Origin: Cavenderia fasciculata
Taxonomy: Eukaryota > Evosea > Eumycetozoa > Acytosteliales > Cavenderiaceae
Length of the DNA: 64,000 nt
Assembly: GCF_000203815.1 (NCBI RefSeq)
Contig: NW_004457736.1
Location: 682,001 to 746,000, forward strand
Reading direction: 5' to 3'
The notes under the pieces are model-generated. The model made no database searches. It worked only from the letters and a program-made list of their open reading frames with translations, and was not told the origin of the DNA. This document shows, piece after piece, positions 22,301 through 35,308 of this stretch (the stretch's first letter is position 1; each line of letters begins with the position of its first letter). The translations under genes and the position numbers were made by a program.

Positions 22301-23186
22301 GAAGGTATTCAGTGAAAACCACCATTTTCAGACAGCCCTATTGTATATTGGTGGATGGCCAAGAGCTCTCGAGTATTTTCTTGAAGAGCTTTCCAAATCA
22401 GATCCCAATGACACTAGAGATAAAAGTTTATGGACGCAGTCACTTATTCTAAAGTAACCCTTAAATGCTCATACCCATCGATAGATGATATTCCTTGGGA
22501 AGAGGTGTATGCATTGGTTGCTTATTCTATCACTGGTATATTGGTGAAGAAGTGGACCAAGGAAACATTAGTGGGTTCTAATCGTACTTTTGAAGACTTG
22601 GAACGAATTGGGATATGTACAAAATCAATCTTTTACAAAAACAGCGACATTTATTACAGAGTTGAAATACCATTTTTGTATATTGACTTTGATTTGGGTG
22701 GTAGTCCTCCATTTATCATCCTCCTCAAAACACTTTTGGATAGTATATGGAATAATATCTATTGGCAAGATTGGAAGGAATTTTGTGCACTATATTTGCC
22801 ATGGAAAATACAGTAGTTTTATCAATAGTGAGAAATCCATTGATTCATCGACCATCAATCAAGAGTATCAAAAGGTTAAAGGCAGTGTCAAAGATTGGAA
22901 AGGTTTAACTATCCCAAAAGAAGCTAGAGTGATTCAATATCTCTGTACAGTCTTGCCTTGTGAATATGCCCCTCAATGCAAAGACTATATAGTTATTTCT
23001 GCAAATAATCATTTCAGCCATTTTGGATCAATTTTCTCACAAGTTATTCCCCAATATGCTGCATCATTCACTACCCCCTGGGTGACCTTTACCACATCGA
23101 CCACTGACAGAAGGATTACTGAATCAACCGAGGATGACGCAATGACGACCGATGAGGATTATGATATGAAAGAAGAAGAAGAATAA
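19350..23186 (+). pseudogene. Broken SAM plus Crinkler-like P-loop NTPase gene
   Basis: A short first exon (MSGT) and a second exon carry a SAM domain (TWEQWNIEEVYGWAKNQ ... LKDQSIKGQFLKNLTFARL). After a very long intron come a short exon and the main NTPase region, with Walker A in VVAGAPGTGKSRLL, the NG motif in TTYGNGSHFSQDE, and a Walker B-like IGIYLSIDEFQRLLG. This order (header domain, P-loop NTPase of the Crinkler-RHS type) is known from oomycete Crinklers and from dictyostelid relatives, where the NTPase is thought to power an effector domain. The coding region looks broken in about three places, so I treat it as a fossil of an effector-type gene. The acidic tail is still readable. 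Confidence 0.65.
19780..21470 (+). repeat. Long G-poor intron with three degenerate internal repeats
   Basis: About 1.7 kb of almost G-free sense strand, dominated by C, T and A. Three similar blocks start near 19968, 20556 and 21021; each opens with a CTCTTTTTA-type run, then GATTATCTTTTTGTTTT-like bases, a CCATCAATGCACCACCC-like stretch and TTTTAACC. The motif TTTTGTTTTGCTT recurs. It lies between the SAM exon and the NTPase exon of the broken Crinkler-like gene. Most introns in this window are below 150 bases. Confidence 0.7.
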
Positions 23187-23329
23187 AAAAGATTACTATT
23201 CCATTATTATTATTTGTTAGCAATACTAATATAGAAGAAAGAGCTCTGTAAATATGCTTTTATAAACGCAAGGTACTTTCTTTTTTTTTTCCAATCTTTT
23301 TTTTGAGATCCAATTATTTATTTATTTAT

Positions 23330-25777
23330 TTATTTTTTACTAAACAAATCCCTGATGGTAACAATTTGATATTTGATTAATTGTACAGTTTCATTCTTCT
23401 TTTCTCCTTTTTGATTTGAAATCAAAGGAGCTACTGATATATAGTTTTCTATATACTCTAGTACACTCCTAATTGCCTTTCTTAATCTACTTGATTTTCC
23501 AAGATCATTTTTCTCTGTCTCTTCTATAATATCACCCAACATGTTTATAATGTATCCAATCTTTGGTAATGATGCCTCTATCAACGTTGGCGATAATTCT
23601 GGTACATTTGCATAATTGTTTACAAAAAATAGAATGGTTGCACCAAATATTGACAAATCTCTAAAATAGATGGAATCATCTATTTTGTTTGATTCTCTTT
23701 GTTCTATTTCGATTTCCTTTACAATGGCCATTGAAGCTTCACAAAGTTTTCTTGTTGAAGTGTCTGGATATGATTCTGTCTGGATATCATCTCCATTCAA
23801 CTCTAATAGAGTCATCAAGAGGTTGGAGACACAACTTAGACGACCAAGATATTCTATTTGAGGTTGATGTTGACGATCTAGACGAGATCCCATGTATTGG
23901 AATCTTTGTTGTTGTAATACAATAAATTGTGTGAAACATTTAATCACCATGTGTTGAGGTATTATACAAGGTCCAACCGATTGTATTAGATTCTGGATTG
24001 ATACAGCGTTGTCAATAAACCAAGGTGATGATCCTTGACTAGTTGATTTGTTGATTTTATAGTTGAAGAATTTTGTAAAAATGTGAATAAATGTTGGTCG
24101 ATGTTGAAGAAAGTCCTTATCATTAGAGATCTGGCGAATCGATGCCAAAAGACCAGAGACGATTGGCAATGTTGTACTATTCCGATATCTGACAAGTGTT
24201 TTGGCCAACGTCCATGCATATGGATATATATCAGACCGAGAAGCAACTTTAACAATCTTTTTTAACAACCAAATAGTTTCTTCTATGTTTTGATCCAATT
24301 CTTCATCTTCTTCCAATTCTTCTTCTTCTTTAGTATCTGTATCTCTACTACCACTACGGATTCCCAACTCTGAATAAATATGTTTCATCAAGAGTGGGAG
24401 GTATAGTGGAAGGATATCTTTTGCAAATTTCATGATTTTCCAAAAGTTACAAGGGTTGGCATTATCTCGTACCAATGTATAATGGAATAGTTGTTGAATT
24501 GGTTTTGATACAAGTTTCTTATTTTCATCTGGTGTTGTTGTTTTGATTGACCAAATGTCACTTAAAATATCACATACTATTCGATGACTTCCTGAATCAG
24601 TTGGCACTGACAGAGTATCAAATAATTTTACAATAGGTATAACCAATTCTGACCAATCCATTCTCTATTGATAGATAGATAGATAGATCAATAAATAAGT
24701 ATAAGGAAAAGATTTAAGGTTGATTAATTAATTCATTAATTAATTATGTACATACTCCTTGTAATCTCGCAATCATTGATTGAATTGGACATAAAATTCT
24801 ATATAGGTCTCTTTGTGATGGATTAAGTGCAGCCAATGCGATATCAAGTAGTGCCTCTTTGTTTAATAGTTGATACATATCTATTGATAATTCACCTCTA
24901 GCATTTGTAAAGACTGAAAGGAATCGAATGGAAGCATCGATCTTTTCATCTCCTCCTTGTGGCAAAGATGTGATGGTTGATAGGATGAGACCAAAAAACC
25001 TTGTATTCTCCAAAGACTCGAAATCCAATTTACCACGACTTTTCATGACCGACAGACTACCAAGAACAGCCACCTTTGGATCGGTTCTCTCTCTTATAAA
25101 TGGTAATTGCTTTGCTTGAATCATTAGCATGAATGCAAAATCTCTACTATTTTGTTCAACATGTAAATGTGCTTGGTTTATAAAATCAATCAATTCTTTC
25201 CATTCATCTGTAGGTCAATTTGAATCAATTAATTAAATTAATACCGTCCTTGTCCTTCTTCTTCTTCCTCTTTTTCCAAATCAAACATACCATTGTATTC
25301 ATCTTTTAGGACTTGTGCAATATGAAGAATATTTATACAAGCTGCGTTGACTGTTTGTTCTTGAGAGTATGCATTGCTGTGTGATGCCATCAAATGTCTT
25401 TGTAACTCTTCTTTTACACTATTCACATGTTGTGGTGTTATATTCTTTCTAATATTGGTGTCTTGAAATGCTAGTCGCAATGTGTTGATGGTAGCCGGAT
25501 ACGCTAGTCTTGTTACGTATGCCTAATAATCATAATTCCTTTTCATTAGTTAGTTGTCTTACTTGCTTTTGCATAATGCTATTGCCATCGATCATGAATA
25601 ATAATAATAACCTACCGTTTCGTTTAAAAGTAGATTGAGCCACTTGATAGATTGGTCGGTGTTATTTAAAAGATATTGCTTCAATGGTTCACACCTATCA
25701 TTATCATCATTACCATCAATCACAAGACCTATAAATTCACTAGCAAGCCCTTTTTCCACCATTATATTATTATACAT
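23330..25777 (-). CDS. Unknown helical protein of a dictyostelid family
   Basis: Four exons (25777-25616, 25522-25291, 25207-24756, 24664-23330) join in frame to 726 residues. The second intron uses GTATGT at 25290; reading past it gives a Glu-run tail that is intronic, and the decayed paralogue uses the equivalent site. The protein is almost all helical (LIQSVGPCIIPQHMVIKC, SNLLMTLLELNG), with one acidic linker (EEEELEEDEEL), which suggests an alpha-solenoid of HEAT/ARM type, but I recognise no named family. ATG 25777 is the first in frame; ATG 25762 is possible. A two-part decayed copy lies at 737-1425 and 3815-5117, so the family duplicates locally. Confidence 0.8.
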
Positions 25778-25914
25778 ATTGCTACATGGAGTATTGTCAA
25801 CCAACCTTGATATAATAATCACAAAAAATCGAAAATAGGGTAACAACTAAGACAAGTTTTTAGAGTAGTATCAAAAATATTTATATAAACACAGAGAGAT
25901 AATAATCAACCACG

Positions 25915-26612
25915 ATGACTAATTGTAGTAGGAGTAATGCAGCAATAGCACCAAAACTATTGAAACAAGTACAAGTTAAACTCAAAGATATAGCTCAACT
26001 CTATCCAACCACAACAAACTGTTTGATCATTGACAAAAATGGAGAGATTATGTAAGATGACCCGACTGATCAATATGATTGATTTATAAGAAGAGTATTT
26101 CTAACATTTATGATTATATATAGAGTTGAAACAGTAGCAGCAACAACCAATGTAACTCAAAAAGAAAAGGATTTATCAAATACTATACATCAATTGAAAA
26201 CATATGCTTTGACATTTGGTATGTATCAATCACATGTCAGATAGATTGATTGTCAAGATAGATATAATACATTACTAACAAGTTGGTGATGTGATTGATC
26301 AATATATAAATATAGGTGCAACATTGCAATACCAAGACGAAGTTCAACATATTCATATTAGAGGAGAAAATAATATGTTTTCTTTCTTTTTAGTTAGAGA
26401 TTCTGTAAGATATGAGAGATAGAGAGAAAGAAGACTCAACCCTATTTAAATATTCATTCTCTCTCTTTTGTTTGTTATATATCTAGATACTAGCATTTTT
26501 CACACAAATGGACTTTGAAACTGGTAAATCATTTAATTTCCAACAGGCAGATGACAAGGTAAAGGGAATATGTGGAGAACTCTTACACCTTTTAAATAAT
26601 ACAAAGATTTAA
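25915..26612 (+). CDS. Roadblock/LC7-like small protein
   Basis: Four exons (25915-26051, 26124-26218, 26316-26404, 26487-26612) join in frame to 148 residues. The order is helix (LLKQVQVKLKDIAQ), strand (NCLIIDKNGEII), a long helix (SNTIHQLKTYALTFGATL), two strands (VQHIHIRGENNMFSFFLVRD) and a final helix (VKGICGELLHLLNNT). That helix-strand-helix-strand order with ID.NGEI fits the roadblock/MglB/LAMTOR fold, which forms dimers that bind small GTPases on lysosomes or dynein. The assignment rests on the pattern only. No signal or membrane segment. It is divergent from the 23.3-25.8 kb gene, 137 bases between starts. Confidence 0.72.
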
Positions 26613-27851
26613 TCAAATATAATAATAATAACGAAATAATTAATAATAATAATAATGGGATCTCTGATTGGAGATGATTTGATTTTGGTTGTATCTAGGT
26701 CCCTGTTTCCAACCACACTACAATTTAGCAATCTGATTGGTGAGTGTATTTGTTGATGGGCACTTTAAAAATATGTATATATCCAAACAAGACCTGGGTC
26801 CAATTCAATATAGTAGTATTATCCAATCTACCCATTCCAAACCAACAATAAATTTTGTAACATATGCATCGAATAGATAGATCAATAGCGGATTCACTTG
26901 TTTCAAGTTGTTTAGCCAATTATATACATACATCCATCTATCGATCAAGAACCAAATCAACTCTCTTTCTAAAGAGTTGATGTCCCCAGCAGATCACAAT
27001 CACGCATCCACCCATCTACCACCCCCCTTTTTAATTGGATTACCAACAAGGAAGCTTCCTTTTTAAAAAATTATTAAAAAATATGCTGGTAAAACATCTT
27101 TGATGTTCATGAACAAGTTTCATCTTGTATCCCATTTAATTTATCAAAAGAGAGAGAATAGAATAGAATAGAATAGAGATAGAGTAGGATAGATCAATTA
27201 ATAATTTATAGTAGTAGGGGTTGTTTGTTCAAACTAAAACAAGCGAAAAAATCGATATGATATTTACAAATGGTGCAATTATGTCGGGTCGGAAGGGTGG
27301 CCTTTCACCAAACTTTTACATCGATGCAAACATTCATTCAAATGAATGGTGAGGTCTGATTTTCGGTCATCATCATCATTGGATCCTTCTTTCTTTGTTT
27401 CATTTCATTCAATTTTTATATCATTTATCTTATCTTATTTATTTATTTATTTATTTTACCATTAAAGTAAGATGAAGATCAACTTTGAAAGATAGAGATA
27501 GAGATAGATAGAAGAGAGTGAAAGAAGAGAAGGAAGAGAGGAGAGAGAGAAAAACAAATACGTGAAGAAGAACGATCGATTCGAAAAAAAAAATAATAAT
27601 TGATTATTGTGATTAAAACACACACCAACCACCAATAATAATAATAATAGAATTATTATTTATTCGCACTAGTTAAAAAATTATCTTTTTAGTTTTTTTT
27701 TTTTTTTTTTTTAATTAAATTGCATAGTTGTAGTAGTTTTTATCATAATCTATTAACACTACTCTATTTCATTATAATACATTTTAGCAATCAATCAATC
27801 AATTCATATAAATTATAAATATTATATTATATAGTAGCGCAACAACAAATA
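26613..27851. other. Intergenic region upstream of cdk5
   Basis: 1.2 kb, mostly AT-rich with ATTT and GATA-type repeats, a purine-rich GAGA stretch near 27480-27560 and a T run near 27690-27710. No coding region or RNA gene is supported. Confidence 0.45.
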
Positions 27852-28991
27852 ATGGAGAAATACTCAAAAATAGAAAAGTTGGGAGAAGGTACATATGGTA
27901 TTGTGTACAAAGCAAAGAATAGAGATACTGGTGATATTGTAGCTTTAAAGAGAATAAGACTCGATTCAGAAGATGAAGGTGTACCATGTACTGCAATCAG
28001 AGAGATTTCACTACTCAAGGAATTAAAACATCATAATATTGTTAGGTACATAACAAATCAATCATCACTTGCACCATCACAGAGTGTATTAATCAATATT
28101 GTTTCTTATTATTTTCTAGATTATATGATGTAATTCATACAGAAAGAAAGTTGACATTGGTATTTGAATATTTAGATCAAGATTTAAAAAAGTATTTGGA
28201 TGAATGTAGCGGAGAGATTACCAAACAAAACATCAAGTCTTTTATGTATCAATTATTAAAGGGTGTAGCTTTTTGTCATGAACATCGAGTATTGCATAGA
28301 GATTTGAAACCACAAAACCTTTTAATCAATAGAGTATGTTAAAGTCATACGACCTGATCAGCACATGGAAAAACTCTTTAATAACCTTTTTTTTTTTATA
28401 TTTATTTATTAAAATTTAGAAAGGAGAATTAAAATTGGCAGATTTTGGTTTGGCACGTGCCTTTGGTATTCCAGTTAGAACATATTCTCATGAAGTCGTT
28501 ACATTGTGGTACAGAGCTCCAGATGTATTGATGGGTTCAAGAAAATATTCGACTCCAATCGATATTTGGTCAGCCGGTTGTATTTTTGCTGAAATGGCAT
28601 CTGGTAGACCCCTCTTCCCAGGTTCCGGTACAAGTGACCAACTGTTTAGAATATTTAAGATTCTTGGTACTCCCAATGAAGAACTTTGGCCAAGTATTGT
28701 AGAGTTGCCAGAATATAAGGTTTGTTGAGATTGATTATAATCGCGAATCATATAATATTATTTTGCAAATGATCATTAACACTACTACTACTTCTTCTTC
28801 TTCTTTTCTCTCTATAGACTGATTTCCCAATACATCCACCACATCCATTAGGATCGATTATTCATCAATTGGACGAAAAAGGTTTGAATCTTTTACAAAG
28901 AATGTTACAATATGATCCAGCTCAAAGAATTACAGCCACTGCTGCTTTGAAACATCCTTATTTTGAAGGACTTGAAGTTCCAAATTCTTAA
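27852..28991 (+). CDS. cdk5: Cyclin-dependent kinase 5 (PCTAIRE type)
   Basis: Four exons (27852-28045, 28120-28333, 28420-28719, 28818-28991) join to 293 residues, the normal CDK length. Glycine loop [16 protein letters not shown] Lys, cyclin helix PCTAIRE, catalytic loop [13 protein letters not shown] and [20 protein letters not shown] are all present and intact. The T-loop reads [15 protein letters not shown]; its activating position is Ser, as in Cdk5, rather than the Thr of Cdk1. D. discoideum Cdk5 (Crp) has the same PCTAIRE motif and almost the same N-terminus. It should act with a cyclin-like partner in nucleus and cytosol, with roles in growth and development. Confidence 0.97.
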
Positions 28992-29405
28992 TTTATCCAA
29001 CCAACAGCATATAACTCCATCATTTTTTTATTATTATTAGCAACAACCAACAACAAAAACAACAGGAACAAACACCATATATATCTTTATATAACCAATA
29101 ATATTTATCAACCTTTTTTTTTTCCATTAATCCTTTTCCTTTTTCCCTGCCATATATAATAATAATAATAATAATAATTGTCAACCATTAATGGTGGTGA
29201 TATGGATATTCATTCATTCATTCATTTAATTTAATTTAATATAGTATTTTCAAAAAAAAAAAAAAACATCTCCTTTGTATAGAAATCAATAAAACAAAAA
29301 AAGATTACAAAAAAGATTAATGTCTATCTGTAAATGTAGAGTATATATTTATGTGTATGTGTTAATATTATTATTATATATGTTTTTTTGTTGTTTTTTT
29401 TTTCT
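28992..29405. other. Convergent 3' region, no gene seen
   Basis: Convergent downstream regions of cdk5 and the FERM-LRR gene. A and T runs and an AATAAA-like site near 29289 are the only features. Confidence 0.4.
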
Positions 29406-32400
29406 TTAAAGTTGAATATTTGATCTTGCAAGTCTTTGTAGATTTTCTTCAATTTTTGATTTGATGGCTGGATTGACACGACTACCAAAGATTGGATTCT
29501 CTGTCAAATTCAACTTGTGAAGTGTGATGTTGGTGTTTAAACCCTTGAGGAACTCTAGTACCTCCTTGGCATGAATTTCAGCATTTCTAATGGTTATCAC
29601 TTCCATTGAATTGTTATTGTTGATGACATCACACAACAACCGAATTCCCTTGTTTCCAATTGGATTGAAATCAAGATACAATTTCTTGATACTTGAATTC
29701 ATTTGAAGACCTGGTAGAATGGCTGCAAATTCCTTATGTCCAATCTCACAATTTGTAATGAAAAACTCTTCCAAAGTAGTATTTGATGGTAAAGATTGTG
29801 ATAATGCTTGACATGATGATTTCTTAAAAATAAATAAATAAAAAGAAAGTTAGAGAAATTAAATAAAATAATTATTTTAAATAATAATAATATATTTGAT
29901 TTACTTACAGAAAATTTGTTTAATGATAAATCAAGCTGAGTAATAGTTTTGTTTGTCTCTAACATTTTACAAATTCTATAAATTGATTTCTAAAAATAAA
30001 TAAATAAATAAATAAATTAATATATTTGGATAATGTGTTTGTTTTTTTGTTTTGTTTTGACATACAGAATTTAAATTACAAAATCTAAGAGATAATTTAG
30101 TAATAATACAAGATGCAGATAATTCCAATGAATTACATAATTCATTACATCCAAGTGTACTAATCTTATTACCACTGAGGGAAACATCAAGGATGGTATT
30201 GTTATTGGCAATGCCATTGATGACATGTTTTGATCCATCAGGGCCAAGATGATTGAGTGAAACGTCCAATACGCTCAAACGACAAGTGTTTCCAGTGAGA
30301 ATCTTTAAAATCTCTGCACCAGAGTTACTGTTGAGCGATGTGCTTGCAATGGCAAGTTTTGTTAATTGATTATTGTTTGTTGAAATCCATTGGAGGAATC
30401 GGTTGATATATTTGTGTCCAATCGGATTGCCACTGAGATACAACTCGCTCAACACTTGGTTGTTTCTCAACCCCTCAAACATGACTTTGAATCCATTCTC
30501 GGTGATCTTATTCTTTGAGATGTTCAAAGATGTCAAGGTCCTATTCTTTTGCAATAGTTTTTGAATAATAATACATCCCTCGTCAAAAATGGCAGTCTCT
30601 TCCAAACCCAACGTTGAAATGGTCGATTGCTTGAGTGATTTGAGAATAGACTTTACACCAATATCGGCTAATCTATTCTTTCCAATATGCAATGTTTGAA
30701 TATTCTTTTTCTTTTCCAAAATTGATACTACATTTCCTATTCCTTTACCTGCAAGCCCAATATTCTTTAAATTAATATGAACTATATTTGGTGATGTTTC
30801 AAGTATTATTTTTCTAAAAAGTAAAAAGAAAATAAATAATAAATAAAAAGAAATAATATTTCTTTTCTTTTTTTTTTGACTTACAAAGGTTCAGCCAAAT
30901 CACCACCCATTAAAGGATTATTTGATAAATCAATACTTGTAATGGCAAGATTTTCAACAATGGTCTCACCTTCTTCAATTGGAGTATTAAAGGCATCTCT
31001 CAATGCATCACCAATAAATGATATATCGTTTGCTCTAATACTAGAACTTGATAAATCAATGGTTGAATATAATAATTTTTGTCTAAATGATCCTTCCTTG
31101 TCCAACAATTCATCAATTTGATCAACAAATTTTAATATATGTTTTGTACGATAATTTTGACATCTACGAAAAAAAGGAATGAGTAAACTGCACACTTAAA
31201 TTATTCTATCATATTTCATACAATGTTAAATAAATAGATTTAAATAATTCTAATCTACTTCTAAGTGGATCTGATTTTTGTCTTGGTCTTGGTGGTTGGA
31301 AAAGAGCAAATTGACTAGAGATTGAAAAATCAACTTGGGGAGGTGGACATAGACCCTTTAAACTTTCTTCATGTTGTACAAAATATTTATATCCAGTTAA
31401 TAAATCAACTATATTATTTGATTGATCATTTGATGTTGTATCAAATATCATTAATTCTGATGACTAAAATAAATAAAAGAAATTAATATATAACCAACTA
31501 TATGTGGTTTTTTTTTATAATTACATTTGGAGTAACATAAATAAATGGAATTTGAATTTGAACACCTCTTGATGTAACAGTCCAACTTGATAAACCTTTA
31601 AATGGGAAGAAATCAAATCCTCTCTGTTGGAAAAATAAATGGAAAATAAATTATTATTATTAGAATAAATTAATATATATATATATCTATTTACATACTC
31701 TATCTTTTCTTGAAATTAATAGACCATCTTCTGCAACACAAAGAGTACGTTGATGTCTGACTGATGAACTGTCGACACGAACATAATCATGAACTTTAAA
31801 GGCAGTGACACCAAAGGTTGGAATCTTGTTGGAGAGATCGAGGTATCGAAGTTTGGCTTCAATGACGGAATTACATTTGATTTGAGAGTGGAGACGATAG
31901 AGACGACGTTGGATGTACTCGTCAGAGTTATCGAAAAAGTGTTCTTGAGGAATGAATCCTTCGAGTGTAGCATGGTCAATGAATCCAGCTACATGTTGGT
32001 CTTTGTCATGTGCACCAAAGGTGATGTAAAATTGGAGTGCTGCCAATCTAAGTGACATGGCTTCAGAACATGGATAGATACCTTGGACTACTGCTTGTTG
32101 GATTTGGAGGTAGTATAGATGTACGGCCTTGGAATCAGTCAGTTTCTTGGGTTGTTTAAAGAACCGAATCTTAAAGACAAGTTTGGACAGGTTATGGATA
32201 CCAGCATCCTTGATAAGTTTGGATGGGTCTAACCAACGGTCACAGCCGTCTGGAGTAGGTTCCGACAATGAAAAGAACTCGGTTTGTACAAGACCGAGTT
32301 TCTGTGCAAATGACTGGATCACATCTTGCACGAAAAAGTCTTCAGTGACACATAGAACTTTGTGGGAATGGTCGACCAAGGAGATATGCACCAACACCTT

Positions 32401-34188
32401 TTCCATATTTTGGTTGGGTTTTTTGAGTGGACTGACTGGTGTACGTTGGAACATAAACTCTCCCTCTACTCTCTGCATATTGAGTGATTGTGAACGTCTA
32501 CTACCAATATCCCACTTGTCAGCAATCGAGTCACCTCTTGGACGTGTCTGTACTCGTCCCAAAGGTCCCTTTATAGTAGTTGCTCCTCCACTAAGTTTTC
32601 TTGGTGATGCTGGGTTACTCGATGTCTGTGACTGTGTTTGTTGGTCTTTATCATCCTCTGGTAAAGGTAGATTCAACTTGATCTCTTGTGCTTGTTCACG
32701 CAACTTTCTAGCAGACTCTGATAATGAAGCTGTGATGGGGACGAGTGACTCACCAGTTTTGGGGTCAATTTCAAGTGATGCTAATTGTGACAACACCTCT
32801 CCTTTAAGACGGTCCAATCGGATAGACTTTTGTCTTGCATCTTCACTTATCATTAATCGGTTGGTAGTAGTAGTTTGTTCCTCTTCTTCCTCGCCAGCAT
32901 ATTGATCGAGTTTATCTACAATCGATATTGAAACGGTCAAGTCTGGATGAATGGCTGAATTAACCGATTCCCTTCTCTCCATCTCTTGAAACTCTTGTTG
33001 TAACTGGTACTCTTCTTCATTCAACTCCATCATCTTGAGTCGTAACGATCCGGCCCTTTGATTTGGCAATCTCGACGATATGAGCGGTGACCCCAAATTC
33101 GATGACAACCTAATACCTGATTTACGTAACTGTCTGTCCATATCTAATACCATCAAAGCTGGTGTCATTGGTGGCGGTGATGTATTATTACCATTACCAT
33201 GATGGTCACCATCATCATTACTATTATTATCACTTGCATTATTAGTTGTATTTGTTGTATTTGTTGTAGTCGTTGTAGTTGTAGTTGTAGTGGTTGGAGT
33301 TACAGATCCTGACCCATCTTGTTGTTGTTGTTGTTGAGGTACTCCATTGATTTCTTCACTATTATTATTACTAATCTCACTACTATTTCCAAGACTGTTA
33401 CTACTTGTATTTGCACCCAAATCCAATTGTTGTTTTAATTCCTCCAATTGTTGTTGCAATTGTTGTTTTTTGTGTATTTGGTTACGATGGTTATTGGCAC
33501 TGTTGATAAGTTTCATCAACACTTCGTGGGATGGTGTACTACCACGTGACGACGCTACCAAGATCTCCTCACTTTCAGACGATGAGCTACAACTGTCATC
33601 GTCGTCGTCGTCATCGTCATATTCGTCTTCTTCATCTTCCTCGGTCAATAGTTGTAATCGAGGGATTGGATTTCCACGACCATACTTGTTTGACTTTGAC
33701 AAGGGAGAGTTCTCAGAGATCTGCCTCAACTGCTCCAAAGATATTTCTTTTTGCATCATGTATCTGCCCATCAGTGGAGTGGTTGGTGTCATTGGATTAG
33801 AATCTGATCCTCCATGACTACTACTACCACCATACTCTGATACACTACGACTTGATATTTGGTCACTACTACCTGACAATGCTTTTAATACTGGTGATTC
33901 CGATGATGATGATGAATGATTATTATTATTATTGTTGTTTTGTAAATTTGATAAATCTAATTTTGTTACAACCCCTCCTCCAACTGCATTATTATTATTA
34001 TTATTATCTGATTGTTGTGTTGTTGTTGTTATTGTTGAATCTATGTTGGTTTGATCAGGAGATGAATGTTGTTGAACAAAGGGGGGAATGGTGTTTGCAC
34101 CGTGCATAGTGCTCTTTGTCAAGATTGGTGACTCTAGCTCTGTCAACAATTGTTGAAGGTCATCAAAGTTGATTCTAGGGTCTGTCAT
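29406..34188 (-). CDS. FERM domain plus leucine-rich repeat protein
   Basis: Seven exons (34188-31699, 31623-31525, 31463-31222, 31163-30885, 30813-30066, 29989-29909, 29822-29406) join in frame to 1451 residues. The first ~590 residues are low-complexity: Ser, Asn, Gln and Thr runs and an Asp/Glu block. Residues ~595-830 are FERM lobes F1 and F2 (VLVHISLVDHSHKVLCV, EAMSLRLAALQFYITFG); F3 follows (GFDFFPFKGLSSWTV...IFDTTSND). From ~960 to the end there are about fifteen LRRs of the ribonuclease-inhibitor type (LTSLNISKNKITENGF, LSELYLSGNPIG). FERM lobes tie membranes to actin, and this order (FERM then LRR) occurs in a small dictyostelid FERM group. A role in adhesion or cortex signalling is inferred. 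Confidence 0.93.
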
Positions 34189-35308
34189 CTTATCTCTATC
34201 TATCTAGATTCTATGTTACAATATATATATATATATTATTTAAAAATGTTTGTTTCTCTCCTCTCTATAACTCTATTTTAAAACATTGTGACCCGTAGGA
34301 TGATAGGTGTAGCGGATGGTGGGTGAATGAATGTGAGTGAACCGTTCGGTAGATATGTGAGTGAAGCGCGCTGATATATAGCCGACGATCAAAGAGAGAA
34401 TAAAAATAATCAGTGTTGTGGGTGGTGTTGGTGGCGGTAGGGTTGATCAAAGAGTGTAGCAGCGGGATTATTAAAACTAAAAAAAGATTCTTTCTAAAAA
34501 ACTCTACAAGTTTTGATGATGATGATGATGATGATGTGGTTCTCCTTTTTCTCTGGGTTTTGTGGGTTGATAGCCTAGCAATGAATAAAAAGAACAAATA
34601 AAAAAGAAGAAATTAAAATTTTGAGGATGTTCCTTTTGCTTTGCATGGTTGGTCTCTGATTGGTCGGATGATGACCATTGATTGAATGACAAACAGCTGA
34701 AAAAAAAATGATGAAACCAAGATCTTGTGGTCGGGATGAGGGGCAAAGCCTCAATGAGGTGGGTTCCACATATGAGATACTTTTCGAATTTCGGTTCGAG
34801 GAATGAAAACCTGTCCACTCGGATCACAATCGACAATTTGATGTGGTTTCACAGATTCCGCAAACAAACACATTGCGATTCTTTCAATCTCTTTCTCGAA
34901 ATTTAAAAATCAAGTTCATTGCAATAGTATAGTAGATAGAGGAAAAGATAAATAATGAGTAAACAACAATGCAACAAACTAAATGATTGTTGCCCCACCT
35001 ACAATCAAATCATTAATTTTATTCTTTTTTTAAAACAACAATATACAATGAAGATTTAAATCTTATCGTTTGCAGACTACTGAATCAGACAATGGACATG
35101 GCCCCTATAAAATCACAGTGGCTTTATTTGAAATTCGAAATATCTGCACGAAGTGGGTTGGTTGGATGGTGAGTGGTGTTCGACGACACCTTGTCGTGAC
35201 ATCACTATATTCAAATCAAGATATTTACTTACATAAAATGAAACGCACTACAACTACATCAAACTATAGGTTGATGGTTCATTCATTATCTTTACAAAAA
35301 AAAAAAAA
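34189..35308. other. Divergent intergenic region, no gene seen
   Basis: 1.1 kb between the FERM-LRR gene and the secreted Cys-rich gene. It has a GATGATGAT run at 34514-34535, and some moderately G/C-rich patches, but no open frame with a family signature and no RNA gene that I can support. Confidence 0.45.

Noticed and set aside
25238-25290. Glu-rich C-terminal extension of exon 2 in the 726-residue gene
   Set aside because: A GTATGT donor at 25290 matches the donor position of the decayed paralogue and restores the frame into exon 3.
34265-34836. Open frames of 60-110 residues upstream of the FERM-LRR gene
   Set aside because: Overlapping frames on both strands, His/Ser runs from triplet repeats, no start context or family motif.
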